From Streptomyces avicenniae (GTDB taxonomy: Bacteria; Actinomycetota; Actinomycetes; Streptomycetales; Streptomycetaceae), in assembly GCF_000719135.1 (NCBI RefSeq), contig NZ_JOEK01000009.1, positions 620,001 to 684,000 on the forward strand: DNA of 64,000 nt. Direction: 5' to 3'. This document shows positions 16,642 through 24,277 of the stretch, piece by piece (positions within the stretch are counted from its first letter, which is position 1; each line of letters begins with the position of its first letter). The position numbers and the translations under genes were made by a program. The notes below the pieces were generated by a model. The model worked only from the letters and a program-made list of their open reading frames with translations. It had not been told where the DNA came from and searched no databases.

Positions 16642-17646
16642 CTCGTCGGGGCCGAGCACGCGCGAGCCGCCCACCGGCAGGTCCCACAGCTCGGCGGCGG
16701 GACGTCCGGTGGCGCGCCAGGCGGTGCGCAGTCGCCGCCCCGGTTCGAGCGGCGGCTCGGAGGAGAGCAGGAACGTCGCCCAGTGCATGGGCGCCATCCG
16801 GCGGGCCCCCACGTCGGCGCAGGCGCGGACCGCCGCCTCTGGGTCGGTGTGAACGGGGCCGAGCAGCCACGGCGGGTCGTAGGCGCCGATGGGCAGGAGC
16901 GCGAGGTCCACGGGGCCGAACCGCGCGCCGATGTCCAGCAGGAACGGGCCGTAGCCGGTGTCCCCGGCGAAGTAGACGCGCCGCCCGCGCGGGTCGGTCA
17001 GCACCCAGCCGCCCCACAGCGAGCGGCAGGTGTCGAGCAGGGTGCGCTTGGACCAGTGGTCGGCCGGCACGAAATCGAACCGGACGGTGCCGCCGCCGCG
17101 CGCGGGCAGTTCGGCGGCCTCCCACCAGTCCAGGTCCGTGACGCGCCGGAAGCCGCGTCGGCGGCACCAGGCGCCGAGCCCGGCGGGCACGAACAGCGGC
17201 GTGTCGCGGGGCAGTCGGCGCAGGGTGGGCAGGTCGAGGTGGTCGTAGTGGTTGTGCGAGATGACGACGGCGTCCACGGGCGGCAGCCGGTCCCAGGGCA
17301 CGCCGACCGGGGTGATGCGGGGCGGGGTCGCGAGGATCTTGTCCGACCACACGGGGTCGGTCAGCACGGTGAGGCCGCCCGTGCGGACGACCCAGCTGGC
17401 GTGCCCGGCCCACGTCACGGCGATGCTCCCCGGCGGCGCGTCGGGCAGCGGGGCGGGGGCGTACGGCAGGCCCGCCGTGCCGCCGACGGTCTCGGGGGTG
17501 GGCCGCAGGGCGCCGCGGCGGGCGGCGCGCACGAGGGTGCGCAGGCCGGGCAGGGGGGCGGTCAGCCGGTCGGCGAAGTCGCGCGGCCAGCGGCGGCGCT
17601 CGTAGAGCGGGCGCAGCGCGGCGTCACGTCGCGTCCGGTCCGGCAT
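16639..17646 (-). CDS. MBL-fold hydrolase, NAPE-PLD/RomA-like
   Basis: A 335-residue protein with the lactonase_2 type MBL domain: TWAGHASWVV strand, VISHNHYDHLD zinc motif near residue 130, GDTGYGP bridging Asp near 210, and a late His in MHWATF. It is the typical bacterial relative of N-acyl-phosphatidylethanolamine phospholipase D and of E. coli UlaG. The leading 60 residues, rich in Arg, contain the RPLYERRRWPRDFADRL type start seen in this group. ATG 17646 sits behind GGAGGGAGG. With the dedA-linked MBL gene it makes two such hydrolases within 2.5 kb; they are convergent rather than co-transcribed. Cytoplasmic; substrate unknown. Confidence 0.8.
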   Translation of the reverse strand: MPDRTRRDAALRPLYERRRWPRDFADRLTAPLPGLRTLVRAARRGALRPTPETVGGTAGLPYAPAPLPDAPPGSIAVTWAGHASWVVRTGGLTVLTDPVWSDKILATPPRITPVGVPWDRLPPVDAVVISHNHYDHLDLPTLRRLPRDTPLFVPAGLGAWCRRRGFRRVTDLDWWEAAELPARGGGTVRFDFVPADHWSKRTLLDTCRSLWGGWVLTDPRGRRVYFAGDTGYGPFLLDIGARFGPVDLALLPIGAYDPPWLLGPVHTDPEAAVRACADVGARRMAPMHWATFLLSSEPPLEPGRRLRTAWRATGRPAAELWDLPVGGSRVLGPDE

Positions 17647-17825
17647 GGGGCCTCCCTCCGCCGGTTCGTCCCTCTTCCCAGGCTGAAGACGCGTCCGTCT
17701 CCATGGACCGGCACGGGCCGGGCGCGTGCCATTCCGGCGGGCGGGACGCGGGGCCGATCGGGTGAACGTGTCCATATTCCGGAACAGAATTGCTCAGCAT
17801 GCGAGACAGGAGGAGAGTGCGTGCC

Positions 17826-18629
17826 ATGACGGAAGCCACGTACACCCATGGACATCACGAGTCGGTGCTGCGCTCGCACCGCTGGCGTACCGCCGAGAAC
17901 TCGGCCGGGTACCTGCTGGCGGAGCTGCGGCCGGGACAGGCGCTGCTTGACCTCGGCTGCGGCCCGGGGACCATCACCGCCGACCTGGCGGAGCGCGTCG
18001 CCCCCGGGCAGGTCACGGCCGTGGACAGGACGGCGTCGGTGCTCGCCGCCGCGCGCGAGGCGGTGGAGGCGCGGGGGGTCACCTCCGTGCGGTTCGCCGT
18101 GGGCGACGCGCACGCGCTGGACTTCCCCGACGACTCGTTCGACGTGGTGCACGCCCACCAGGTGCTCCAGCACGTGACGGACCCGGTGCGGGTGCTGCGG
18201 GAGATGCGGCGCGTGTGCCGACCGGGCGGCGTGGTCGCCGTGCGGGACGTGGACTACGCGGCGATGACCTGGTTCCCCGAGGTGCCGGTCCTGGACGAGT
18301 GGCTGGCGCTGTACCGCCGCGTGGCGCGGGCGAACGGGGGCGAGCCGGACGCCGGGCGCCGCCTGCTGGCGTGGGCGCGGGAGGCGGGCTTCACCGACGT
18401 CACGGCGACCGCGTCCACCTGGTGTCACGCGACGCCCGACGAGCGGCGGTGGTGGAGCGGGCTGTGGGCCGACCGGACGACGGCCTCCGCCTACGCGGAG
18501 CACGCCGTCTCGGGCGGCCACGCGACGCCGGGGACGCTGGAGTCGATCGCCGCCGCGTGGCGCGCCTGGGGTGAGGAGGAGGACGGGTGGTTCGCCTCGC
18601 TGCACGGCGAGGTGCTGTGCCGGGTGTGA
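17826..18629 (+). CDS. Class I SAM-dependent methyltransferase (UbiE/Methyltransf_11 type)
   Basis: A 267-residue enzyme with a clear S-adenosylmethionine motif I LLDLGCGPGT near residue 40, acidic motif II with VDRT, the FDVVHAHQVLQHV segment (motif IV) and PGGVVAVRDVDY (motif V). The N-terminus TYTHGHHESVLRSH is typical of the small-molecule methyltransferases found widely in Streptomyces. Substrate cannot be deduced. ATG 17826 follows AGGAGG at 17808-17813. The upstream region holds a TTCCGGAA palindrome (17777-17784), which could be an operator but is unproven. No biosynthetic genes flank it. Confidence 0.82.
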   Translation: MTEATYTHGHHESVLRSHRWRTAENSAGYLLAELRPGQALLDLGCGPGTITADLAERVAPGQVTAVDRTASVLAAAREAVEARGVTSVRFAVGDAHALDFPDDSFDVVHAHQVLQHVTDPVRVLREMRRVCRPGGVVAVRDVDYAAMTWFPEVPVLDEWLALYRRVARANGGEPDAGRRLLAWAREAGFTDVTATASTWCHATPDERRWWSGLWADRTTASAYAEHAVSGGHATPGTLESIAAAWRAWGEEEDGWFASLHGEVLCRV

Positions 18630-18646
18630 CGCCGGGGCGACGTCAC
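18626..18646. terminator. Bidirectional hairpin containing both stop codons (methyltransferase / DUF1772)
   Basis: GTGACG pairs with CGTCAC around a 9-base loop; both TGA stops of the convergent genes lie in the stem. Confidence 0.45.
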
Positions 18647-19125
18647 CGGCCGCCGTGCCACACGTGGATGCCGAGCGCGGCGAGGACGACCGTGAGCGTG
18701 CTCGCGACGGTCCGCAGCGCGTTCCACCTGGCCCAGCGCGCGGAGAAGTCGGCCCACGCCTCGGGCGACGGGGTGGCGGCGGCCAGCACGTCGTTCATCG
18801 GCACGTTGACCGCGCCCGTGGGCAGGAAGACGCCGAGGACGTAGACGGCCGCCGCCACCAGGAACAGCACGCCCGCGGCGCGGTGGCCGAGCGCGAGCAG
18901 CAGCGACCCGGCCCCGGCCGCCGCGAGCGGCACGCCGACGAACGCGGTGAGGAACAGGGGGTTGAGGATCTTCTCGTTCATGCTCTGCATCGCCCGCACG
19001 GCTTCCGTGGGGTCGATGGCGTCGAGCCCGGGGATGACGGAGACCGAGAAGCCGAAGAAGGTCCCGGCCATCAGGCAGCCGAGGGCGATGGTGAGGAGGA
19101 CGGCGGCGAGCGCAAGGAGTGTCAT
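18643..19125 (-). CDS. DUF1772 (anthrone-oxygenase-like) membrane protein
   Basis: A 160-residue protein with four hydrophobic segments and the DUF1772 hallmarks: GTFFGFSVSVIPGL near residue 22, MQSMNEKILNP near 47, LGVFLPTGAVNVPMND near 97, and a C-terminal WNALRT. Some members take part in oxidising anthrones in aromatic polyketide pathways, but most bacterial copies are isolated and of unknown role, as here. ATG 19125 begins directly with the first membrane helix. It is convergent with the methyltransferase, 13 bases apart. Confidence 0.82.
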   Translation of the reverse strand: MTLLALAAVLLTIALGCLMAGTFFGFSVSVIPGLDAIDPTEAVRAMQSMNEKILNPLFLTAFVGVPLAAAGAGSLLLALGHRAAGVLFLVAAAVYVLGVFLPTGAVNVPMNDVLAAATPSPEAWADFSARWARWNALRTVASTLTVVLAALGIHVWHGGR

Positions 19126-19249
19126 GCCGCCAAGTCAAGCGAACGGCGCGCGGCGCGGACATCGTTCAGACGCTCACCCTCATGCGTGGGCGTCCAGCGG
19201 CCCGCGCCGCGCGTGCTGCGCGTGCCACGTCCCGCGTCCGACGCGCGGG

Positions 19250-19990
19250 TCAGAGCAGGGCGCTGCCGAGCAGGAAGATCGCGAGGGCGTGGGCCGTCGC
19301 GGCGGCTGCCACGCCCCGCCTGTTGCGCAGAAACGCGCAGATCAGCCCCTCGTGGAGGGTGAAGAGCAGCAGCGGCCAACCGGCGTCGGTCACCGTGGAG
19401 GCCAGGAAGGCGTGACAGGCCGCGAAGGCCACGGCGGACAGCACGGCCGCGCGGCGCGGGCCCACGTCCTGTTCCAGGCGGCCCTGGAGGAAGCCGCGGA
19501 AGAGGACTTCCTCGGCCAGGTTGCCCGCCGCCGCGAAGAAGGCCAGCGCGGGCAGCACGGCGGACGCGACCGCCCCGCCCCGCTCGTCCAGCGGCGTCGC
19601 GGCGGACAGGGCCAGCACGGGGGCGGCGGCCAGCAGCCCGCCACCGACGCCCCACGCGAACGTCGCCAGATCGGGCCGCCCCCAACGCACGAGCGCCGCC
19701 AGGCCGCGATCGGCGCGCAGGATCAGCACGGTGGCCGCCAGCGTCGTCGCGGCGAAGACGGTCAACAGGGCGGCGTCGGGGGTGAATCGCAGCCACGGCA
19801 CGGCACCGGCGGAACCGACGCGCCACAGGCCCGCCGGGGTCATCGCGTCCCTGATCAGGACGAAGCCGAGGATCAGCAGCACGATCCGCGGCAGCGGATC
19901 ACGGACGGGGCGGAGCAGCAGGTAGCAGGCGGCTATCAGGAGGAGGCCGGGCAGGACACGGGCGGAGTAGGACAGCAGGTCGGACAGCAC
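19250..19990 (-). CDS. CPBP-family intramembrane glutamic/metalloprotease
   Basis: The GTG at 19990 is preferred because GGAGA precedes it and the product starts at the first helix. The 246-residue membrane protein has the CPBP (Abi, PF02517) active-site motifs in order: NLAEEVLFRGFLQGR (EExxxR) near residue 160, AFAACHAFLAS near 200 with the second catalytic His, and a last AHALAIF. These proteases cut within membranes; bacterial members process peptides or are linked to bacteriocin self-immunity. A TetR-type gene is divergently transcribed 98 bases away with a dyad between them, so it likely controls this gene. Substrate unknown. Confidence 0.83.
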   Translation of the reverse strand: MLSDLLSYSARVLPGLLLIAACYLLLRPVRDPLPRIVLLILGFVLIRDAMTPAGLWRVGSAGAVPWLRFTPDAALLTVFAATTLAATVLILRADRGLAALVRWGRPDLATFAWGVGGGLLAAAPVLALSAATPLDERGGAVASAVLPALAFFAAAGNLAEEVLFRGFLQGRLEQDVGPRRAAVLSAVAFAACHAFLASTVTDAGWPLLLFTLHEGLICAFLRNRRGVAAAATAHALAIFLLGSALL

Positions 19991-20046
19991 GCGCAGAGGT
20001 CTCCGGGAGAGAGGGGGGATGACGGGTGCGGGCCCGCCCCTCCATA

Positions 20047-20079
20047 ATGCGAGCAATCCTCAGCTTTGTGTACTCGCAT
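20047..20079. promoter_or_regulatory. Dyad between divergent CPBP and TetR genes
   Basis: ATGCGAG (20047-20053) and CTCGCAT (20073-20079) are perfect inverted arms in the AT-richest part of the spacer, a location expected for a TetR-type autoregulatory operator controlling both genes. Confidence 0.45.
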
Positions 20080-20088
20080 GGGAGCCCC

Positions 20089-20748
20089 GTGGCCGTACCG
20101 CGCAAAACCCCACGTCAGCAGCGTTCCCGGGAGACCGTGGAGGCGATCTGCGAGGCGGCGGCTCAGCTTTTCCAACGCCTCGGCTACAGCGGGACGACGA
20201 CGAACAAGGTCGCCGAGCGGGCCGGGGTCTCCATCGGCTCGCTCTACCAGTACTTCCCGAACAAGGACGCGCTGCTGACCGCCCTGGCCCGGCAGCATCT
20301 GGACGCCGCGGCTGCGGAGTTGGACGCGATCCTTGAGCGGGCCGCCGGGCGGCGGCTGCCGCTGCGCCCGCTCCTGGAGGAACTGGTCGGCGGCGTCGCG
20401 GCGTTGCACACCGAACGTCCCGGCCTGCACCGGCTGCTGTTCGACCACACGCCGCGCACGGCGGACCTGGTCGCGGAACTGCGCGCCTTCGAACACCACG
20501 CCGCCGCCGCGCTCGCGTCCCACCTGCGCCGCCTGGGCGCGGGCGGCAGCGACCCGGAGACGTCGGCGCTGCTGGCCGTCCAGGGCATCGAGGCACAGAT
20601 CCACGGCGCGGTCCTCGACCCGGCCGACGACCGGACGACGGACGACCGCGTACGGGCGGTGGTCGATCTGTGGCACCGCGCCCTCACACCCCCGGCCACC
20701 CCGACGCGCGATGACGACGACGGCGGGACCGGTCCAACCGCGCGCTAG
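20089..20748 (+). CDS. TetR/AcrR-family transcriptional regulator
   Basis: With GTG 20089 the protein has 219 residues. The N-terminal helix-turn-helix is standard: GTTTNKVAERAGVSIGSLYQ with YFPNKDALL directly after it, around residues 35-65. The ligand-binding half (residues 70-200) is TetR_C-like with LLRP and HTERPGLHRLLF segments. An upstream GTG at 20068 is possible; the choice of 20089 rests on the start of the usual PRKTPRQQRS tail. Because it is divergent from the CPBP protease gene with a dyad in between, it probably represses that gene and itself. Effector unknown. Confidence 0.82.
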   Translation: MAVPRKTPRQQRSRETVEAICEAAAQLFQRLGYSGTTTNKVAERAGVSIGSLYQYFPNKDALLTALARQHLDAAAAELDAILERAAGRRLPLRPLLEELVGGVAALHTERPGLHRLLFDHTPRTADLVAELRAFEHHAAAALASHLRRLGAGGSDPETSALLAVQGIEAQIHGAVLDPADDRTTDDRVRAVVDLWHRALTPPATPTRDDDDGGTGPTAR

Positions 20749-20753
20749 ACAAT

Positions 20754-20924
20754 GGGACATGGCTAAGGAGCGGACGAGGCGAGGAGGCAACGCCCGTGCG
20801 GCGACGGCAGCTTCAAGAATCACCGCACCACAACTGCAATGGCCGCCGGACGAACGCCGGAGTCGCCCGGGGTAAAGTGAAGCAAAATCACGCCCGGCCC
20901 GGATAAACCCGCAGGTCACTTAGT
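20754..20924 (+). other. CRISPR leader region, array 2
   Basis: The 171 bases before array 2 align with the leader of array 1 (12548-12742): both start GGGACATGGCT, both contain the block AAGCAAAATCACG, and both end AAACCCGCAGGTCACTTA followed by two bases and the repeat. The middle has diverged with insertions or deletions. A 38-codon frame (20759-20875) starts at the same ATG as the one in leader 1 but its sequence is not conserved. Confidence 0.7.
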
Positions 20925-21075
20925 CTCCTCCCCGCACACGCGGGGATGTTCCCACCGGCATCGACGGCATGGGCTGCTGCTGCCACTCCTCCCCGCACGC
21001 GCAGGGGTGTTCCCTCGGGCCGCCGCCGGATCGACCCGCCCTTGGTCTCCTCCCCGCACACGCGGGGTTGTTGCG
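20925..21075 (+). CRISPR. CRISPR array 2: three repeats, two spacers (type I-E-like repeat)
   Basis: Repeats of 29 bases lie at 20925-20953, 20986-21014 and 21047-21075. They begin CTCCTCCCCGCACACGCGGGG; the second has GCAGGGGT in place of GCGGGGAT, which weakens the inner hairpin, and the last ends GTTGCG instead of GTTCCC, marking the distal end. The two spacers (20954-20985 and 21015-21046) are 32 bases. Orientation and repeat match array 1. No cas genes lie within 8 kb on the left or 43 kb on the right. Confidence 0.88.
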
Positions 21076-21266
21076 CGGCGTTGCCCGATGGGAGCGCCTT
21101 GCTCTGAGTTGCGCGCGACGAGGGACTGCGATGTGCCGGTCACGCGGACCAGCAGTCTCGGACGATTACGGGCGCCAACTAGCTGGCGGCGGAACCGGGA
21201 GGGGCGCCGCCTTCGGTGGGAGCGCGGCGCACGTCTCGCCCTCCCCGATGGCGGCTCGCGGCACAG

Positions 21267-21521
21267 CTACGGGGAGGCGATAAGCCACACCACCTCAACC
21301 ATGACCGCCCGGTCCCGCACGCGGTACTGGATGGACACCTCGACCGGCTTCAGCTCCCATTGCCGCAGCGCCTCCGGTCCTGACCCGGTGTGGACCCGCC
21401 CCACCTCGGTCGGTCGCCGGGCGAGGACATCCAGCGCGTCGTGCACGGCCCGGCGCTGAGGTGGCAGCAACCCGCCCAGGGCCACCTGCGCCCCGGCGGC
21501 CAGGATCACCTTGTACCTCAC
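21267..21521 (-). CDS. Small RelE/ParE-like toxin candidate
   Basis: An 84-residue protein from GTG 21521, behind GGGGAGGAACC. Its pattern is that of the RelE/ParE fold: an N-terminal strand YKVILAAG, a helical hairpin PPQRRAVHDALDVLARRPTEVG, then strands with ALRQWELKPVEVSIQYRVRD and a final VMVEVVWL. RelE members are ribosome-dependent mRNA nucleases and ParE members inhibit gyrase; catalytic residues vary too much to choose. The start overlaps the stop of the upstream gene (GTGA), the usual antitoxin-then-toxin arrangement. The pair sits 190 bases beyond the end of CRISPR array 2, on the opposite strand. Confidence 0.7.
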   Translation of the reverse strand: MRYKVILAAGAQVALGGLLPPQRRAVHDALDVLARRPTEVGRVHTGSGPEALRQWELKPVEVSIQYRVRDRAVMVEVVWLIASP

Positions 21522-21877
21522 CGGCCCGGTTCCTCCCCTTCGGCCTGTCCCGGCGCCGGGCGCAGCTCGAAGTTCTCGTCGTACTCGGCCCACACCACGT
21601 CGGCCGGAATGCCGTCCGGGAGCGGCCCGTCGGGCAGATCGGCGAGCATCTGTTGGATCACGGGGTGGGTCCGCAGCACCCACGTCCGGCGCGCCGTGCC
21701 GATCGTCTGACTCCGCCGCTCCTCGTCCCCGGCCGCCCGCTCCAACCCGGCGTGCAGCTCCGCCACGTCGTCCGGCCACGGCGCCAGCGCCACCTCCAGA
21801 TCCTCGACGGTCTGCGGACCCTCGTCCGGCTCGATCCGGTACGGCGATCTCGTCGGCGGCCATTCCCTCGCGCGCAC
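21518..21877 (-). CDS. Partner of the RelE/ParE-like protein, candidate antitoxin
   Basis: A 119-residue protein starting at GTG 21877, with AGGAG nine bases upstream. It is acidic, with many Glu/Asp (for example IEPDEGPQTVEDLEVAL and VVWAEYDENFELRP), and has no membrane segment. I see no clear DNA-binding motif, so calling it an antitoxin rests on being upstream of, and overlapping, a RelE/ParE-like gene. The segment HPVIQQMLADLPDGPLPDGI may be the part that covers the toxin. It could instead be an unrelated co-transcribed protein. Confidence 0.55.
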   Translation of the reverse strand: MRAREWPPTRSPYRIEPDEGPQTVEDLEVALAPWPDDVAELHAGLERAAGDEERRSQTIGTARRTWVLRTHPVIQQMLADLPDGPLPDGIPADVVWAEYDENFELRPAPGQAEGEEPGR

Positions 21878-22082
21878 GGCCCTCAACTCCTCAGCTCCGC
21901 GACCCAGTTCCCCACGTCCACAGCCAGGCACGCAGCCGCGCCCCCGGCAACACGTGGCCCCAGGGCGCACGCTACGCACCCCGCGGCCACCGCCGCGATG
22001 CGCACGCGAGTGAACCGGGAGCGCGGACACCGGCGTACGCCCCCAGCGCCGCGAACGTCACCCACCACGCGGCGCGAGAAGG

Positions 22083-22523
22083 GGGCGGCTGGCAACAACT
22101 ACCGTGTTGGGCAACACGGAAAGGCAAGCGCGTAAGCGCATGGCCGCACAAAGAGGGCTGGGACCTGCCGGGCGGCATGGTGGAGGAGAAAGAAGCCCCG
22201 GAAAGAGGCCGCCGCACGTGAACTGCACGAGGAACTCGGGATACACGTCGGGCCGCGCGGCGTCCCTTGCGTTGCCTGGGACCCTCCCCACGGCCCGTGG
22301 GACGACCAGATCGTCGTCGTCTTCGACGGTGGAGAGCTTTCACCTTCCGAGGCCGATCGGCTACGACCGTGCGACGGCGGGATCTCCGAAGTGAGCGTTC
22401 TTGACGCCCACGGATGCGCTGACCGCTCTTCCTTCCCGTGTGCGGCGCCGTCTCGCGTCCGCGATCGAGGCCCTGTCCGCCGACAGCCCCCGGTACGTGG
22501 AGGCGGGAGAGTCCCCCTGGTAG
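22083..22523 (+). pseudogene. Nudix hydrolase pseudogene with at least two frameshifts
   Basis: The Nudix box is split over two frames: WPHKEGWDLPGGMVEEKEAP (to about 22198) is followed, after one extra base, by AAARELHEELGIHVGPRG in the next frame from about 22207. The match to GX5EX7REUXEEXGU is exact if the base is removed. Downstream, DDQIVVVFDGGELSPSEADR continues in that frame, then a further shift near 22400 leads to LPSRVRRRLASAIEALSADS and the end RYVEAGESPW with TAG at 22521-22523, a usual Nudix C-terminus. The 5' end is not clear. The gene is therefore a recent wreck of an intact enzyme. Confidence 0.75.
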
Positions 22524-22530
22524 TCCAGGC

Positions 22531-23247
22531 TCAGCCGGAGGTGAGCAGAGCCAGGACCAGGCGCCGCAGTGCGGCGCTTTCCGTCAGGTCGTTCAGCACC
22601 AGGTGGGCTCCGCAGCTCCTCAGTTCGTCGGCGCTGCTGGCACCGCGCGCCACTCCGACGGGGACAGCGCCGGAGTCCGTCGCGCCTTTCACGTCGTGCG
22701 GCGAATCCCCGATGACCACGACGTGGTCCGGCGCGAACTCCACTGCGTGCTTCTCGCTCGCCCGATCGCGCGCCAGCTGAACCAGCCGTGCCCTCTCGCT
22801 CCCGTCGTCGCCGTACCCTCCCACCGATCGGTCGAGCCCGGAGAACTCGAAGGCCCGCAGTTTCACCTGTGCGACAGAGGCGATGTTTCCCGTCACCAGC
22901 GACTGCACGACCCGTTCGTGGCGTAGCTCCTCGATGGCGTTCATCGCACCGGCTAGCGCCGCTCCGGATTCGGTCATCCGCGTTTCCAGCGAGCGCGCGG
23001 CACTCCCGAGAGCGGCGTAGAAGTCTCGGAGCAATGACAGGGTGGGGTCAACGTCATGCAGCTTCAAGGTCGCGCGGATGATCGCGTGTTCCGTGCGTCC
23101 GGTCATCGGCGGCAGATTCCGCAGCGGGAAACCCACGGCGTCCAGGAATGCCCGGGCGTAGATCTCCCGGCTCACGTCGCCGACGGTCACCAGCGTGTGG
23201 TCCACGTCCCACAGCACGAGCACGGATTCCCGCTGCCTCCTGGCCAT
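22531..23247 (-). CDS. HAD-superfamily hydrolase
   Basis: A 238-residue haloacid-dehalogenase-fold phosphatase. Motif I is LVLWDVDHTLV near residue 12 with the nucleophile Asp and the acid Asp two later; motif II is SLVTGN near 118; Lys of motif III lies in the REKHAVEF-type region; motif IV is VVVIGDSPHDVKGA near 175. The cap domain lies between motif I and II, as in phosphoglycolate-phosphatase-like enzymes. It should remove phosphate from a small metabolite. Codon use is a little less GC-biased than its neighbours, as is the Nudix remnant next to it, hinting at a shared foreign origin of this small segment. Confidence 0.82.
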   Translation of the reverse strand: MARRQRESVLVLWDVDHTLVTVGDVSREIYARAFLDAVGFPLRNLPPMTGRTEHAIIRATLKLHDVDPTLSLLRDFYAALGSAARSLETRMTESGAALAGAMNAIEELRHERVVQSLVTGNIASVAQVKLRAFEFSGLDRSVGGYGDDGSERARLVQLARDRASEKHAVEFAPDHVVVIGDSPHDVKGATDSGAVPVGVARGASSADELRSCGAHLVLNDLTESAALRRLVLALLTSG

Positions 23248-23307
23248 CCCGGCACTGTCCCACGCGTCGCCACGGGGCCGGAAGTACGGCGGGACGCCGG
23301 GCCCGGG

Positions 23308-23547
23308 TCAGCGGTCGCGGGTGCGCATGTGGGTCCAGTACATGCCGCAGATGACGCCGATCAGGGCGGTGGCGGCCAGCGCCAGCCACAGCGGCATCGT
23401 CACCTCGGGGATCAGCAGCCTGATCCTGGTGCGGCGGGTGTTCTCGAAGATGAAGACGAGCGTCAGGACGGCGACGACCGCGATGACGATGCGGCCCCGC
23501 GTCCAGAACGCCCGGGGTGTGGTGCTGCTGCGCGGGCTGGACGTCAT
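23308..23547 (-). CDS. LapA-domain (DUF1049) small membrane protein
   Basis: A 79-residue protein with a charged N-terminus and two membrane segments. The sequence VFIFENTRRTRIRLLIPEVT between the helices is the hallmark of LapA/YciS-type proteins (PF06305), which in E. coli help regulate lipopolysaccharide assembly; the role in Gram-positive actinobacteria, which lack lipopolysaccharide, is unknown. ATG 23547 is the only good start. It stands alone between a HAD gene and a CBS-domain gene on the same strand. Confidence 0.78.
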   Translation of the reverse strand: MTSSPRSSTTPRAFWTRGRIVIAVVAVLTLVFIFENTRRTRIRLLIPEVTMPLWLALAATALIGVICGMYWTHMRTRDR

Positions 23548-23661
23548 GGCACCAGGATGCGAGCGCGCGCGCCTTCCCGCCCGGTGAGAGCGTCCGGGTC
23601 GGGGACCGGGCCGTGCCCGGTCCCCTCGTCGGACGGCGGTGCCGGTTGTCCGGCCGCCGCG

Positions 23662-24078
23662 TCAGGCGTAGACGCTGGAGACGAAGTCGGCCAGCTGGTC
23701 GTCGGTCAGCTCACGGGCGAGATCCGACTCGCTGATGATGCCGACGAGCTGCTTGTCACCGTCGAGGACGGGCAGACGGCGGATCTGGTGGTCGCTCATC
23801 TGCTGCAGGACCTCGGTGAGGTCGGCGTCGGCGGTGATCGTGTGCGGAGCGCCGAGCGAGAGCTCACCGGCGGTGACGGCGGCGGGGTCGAGCCCGTCGG
23901 CGACGCAGCGCAGCACGATGTCGCGGTCGGTGAGAATGCTCGACATACGGCCCTTGGAGTCGCTCACCGGAAGCGCGCCCACGTCCAGCTCGCGCATGAG
24001 CTGCGCGGCCCGGTAGAGGGTGTCCTCCTCGGAGATCCACTGGGGGCCCGGCGTCATGATGTCGGCCGCTGTGGTCAT
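23662..24078 (-). CDS. Tandem CBS-domain protein
   Basis: A 138-residue protein consisting of two CBS domains (about residues 8-62 and 72-128), seen from the repeated patterns ADIMTPGPQWISEEDTL...LPVSDSKGRMSSILTDRDIV and HTITADADLTEVLQQM...LPVLDGDKQLVGIISESDL. Such stand-alone pairs bind adenine nucleotides and report energy or redox state; in actinomycetes many are stress-induced. ATG 24078 is chosen because GGAGGAAAT precedes it. It lies 583 bases downstream of nothing related and has no fused effector domain. Confidence 0.88.
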   Translation of the reverse strand: MTTAADIMTPGPQWISEEDTLYRAAQLMRELDVGALPVSDSKGRMSSILTDRDIVLRCVADGLDPAAVTAGELSLGAPHTITADADLTEVLQQMSDHQIRRLPVLDGDKQLVGIISESDLARELTDDQLADFVSSVYA

Positions 24079-24277
24079 CGGATTTCCTCCAGTTCGTCGG
24101 CTGCGGGGGATTCCCCCCCTCGGTCGCGCCGGTCGGCCGCTCGTGCCGCCACGGCCTGACGGTGACGCGGAGGCCCGTGTACCCATTCGTCCGGGTTCTC
24201 ATCACTTCTCGGCATATACGCTGTTCAGGCGACATCTCCCCCGTCCTGCGGTCTCCCCCCACCCGCGTCACGGGCCG

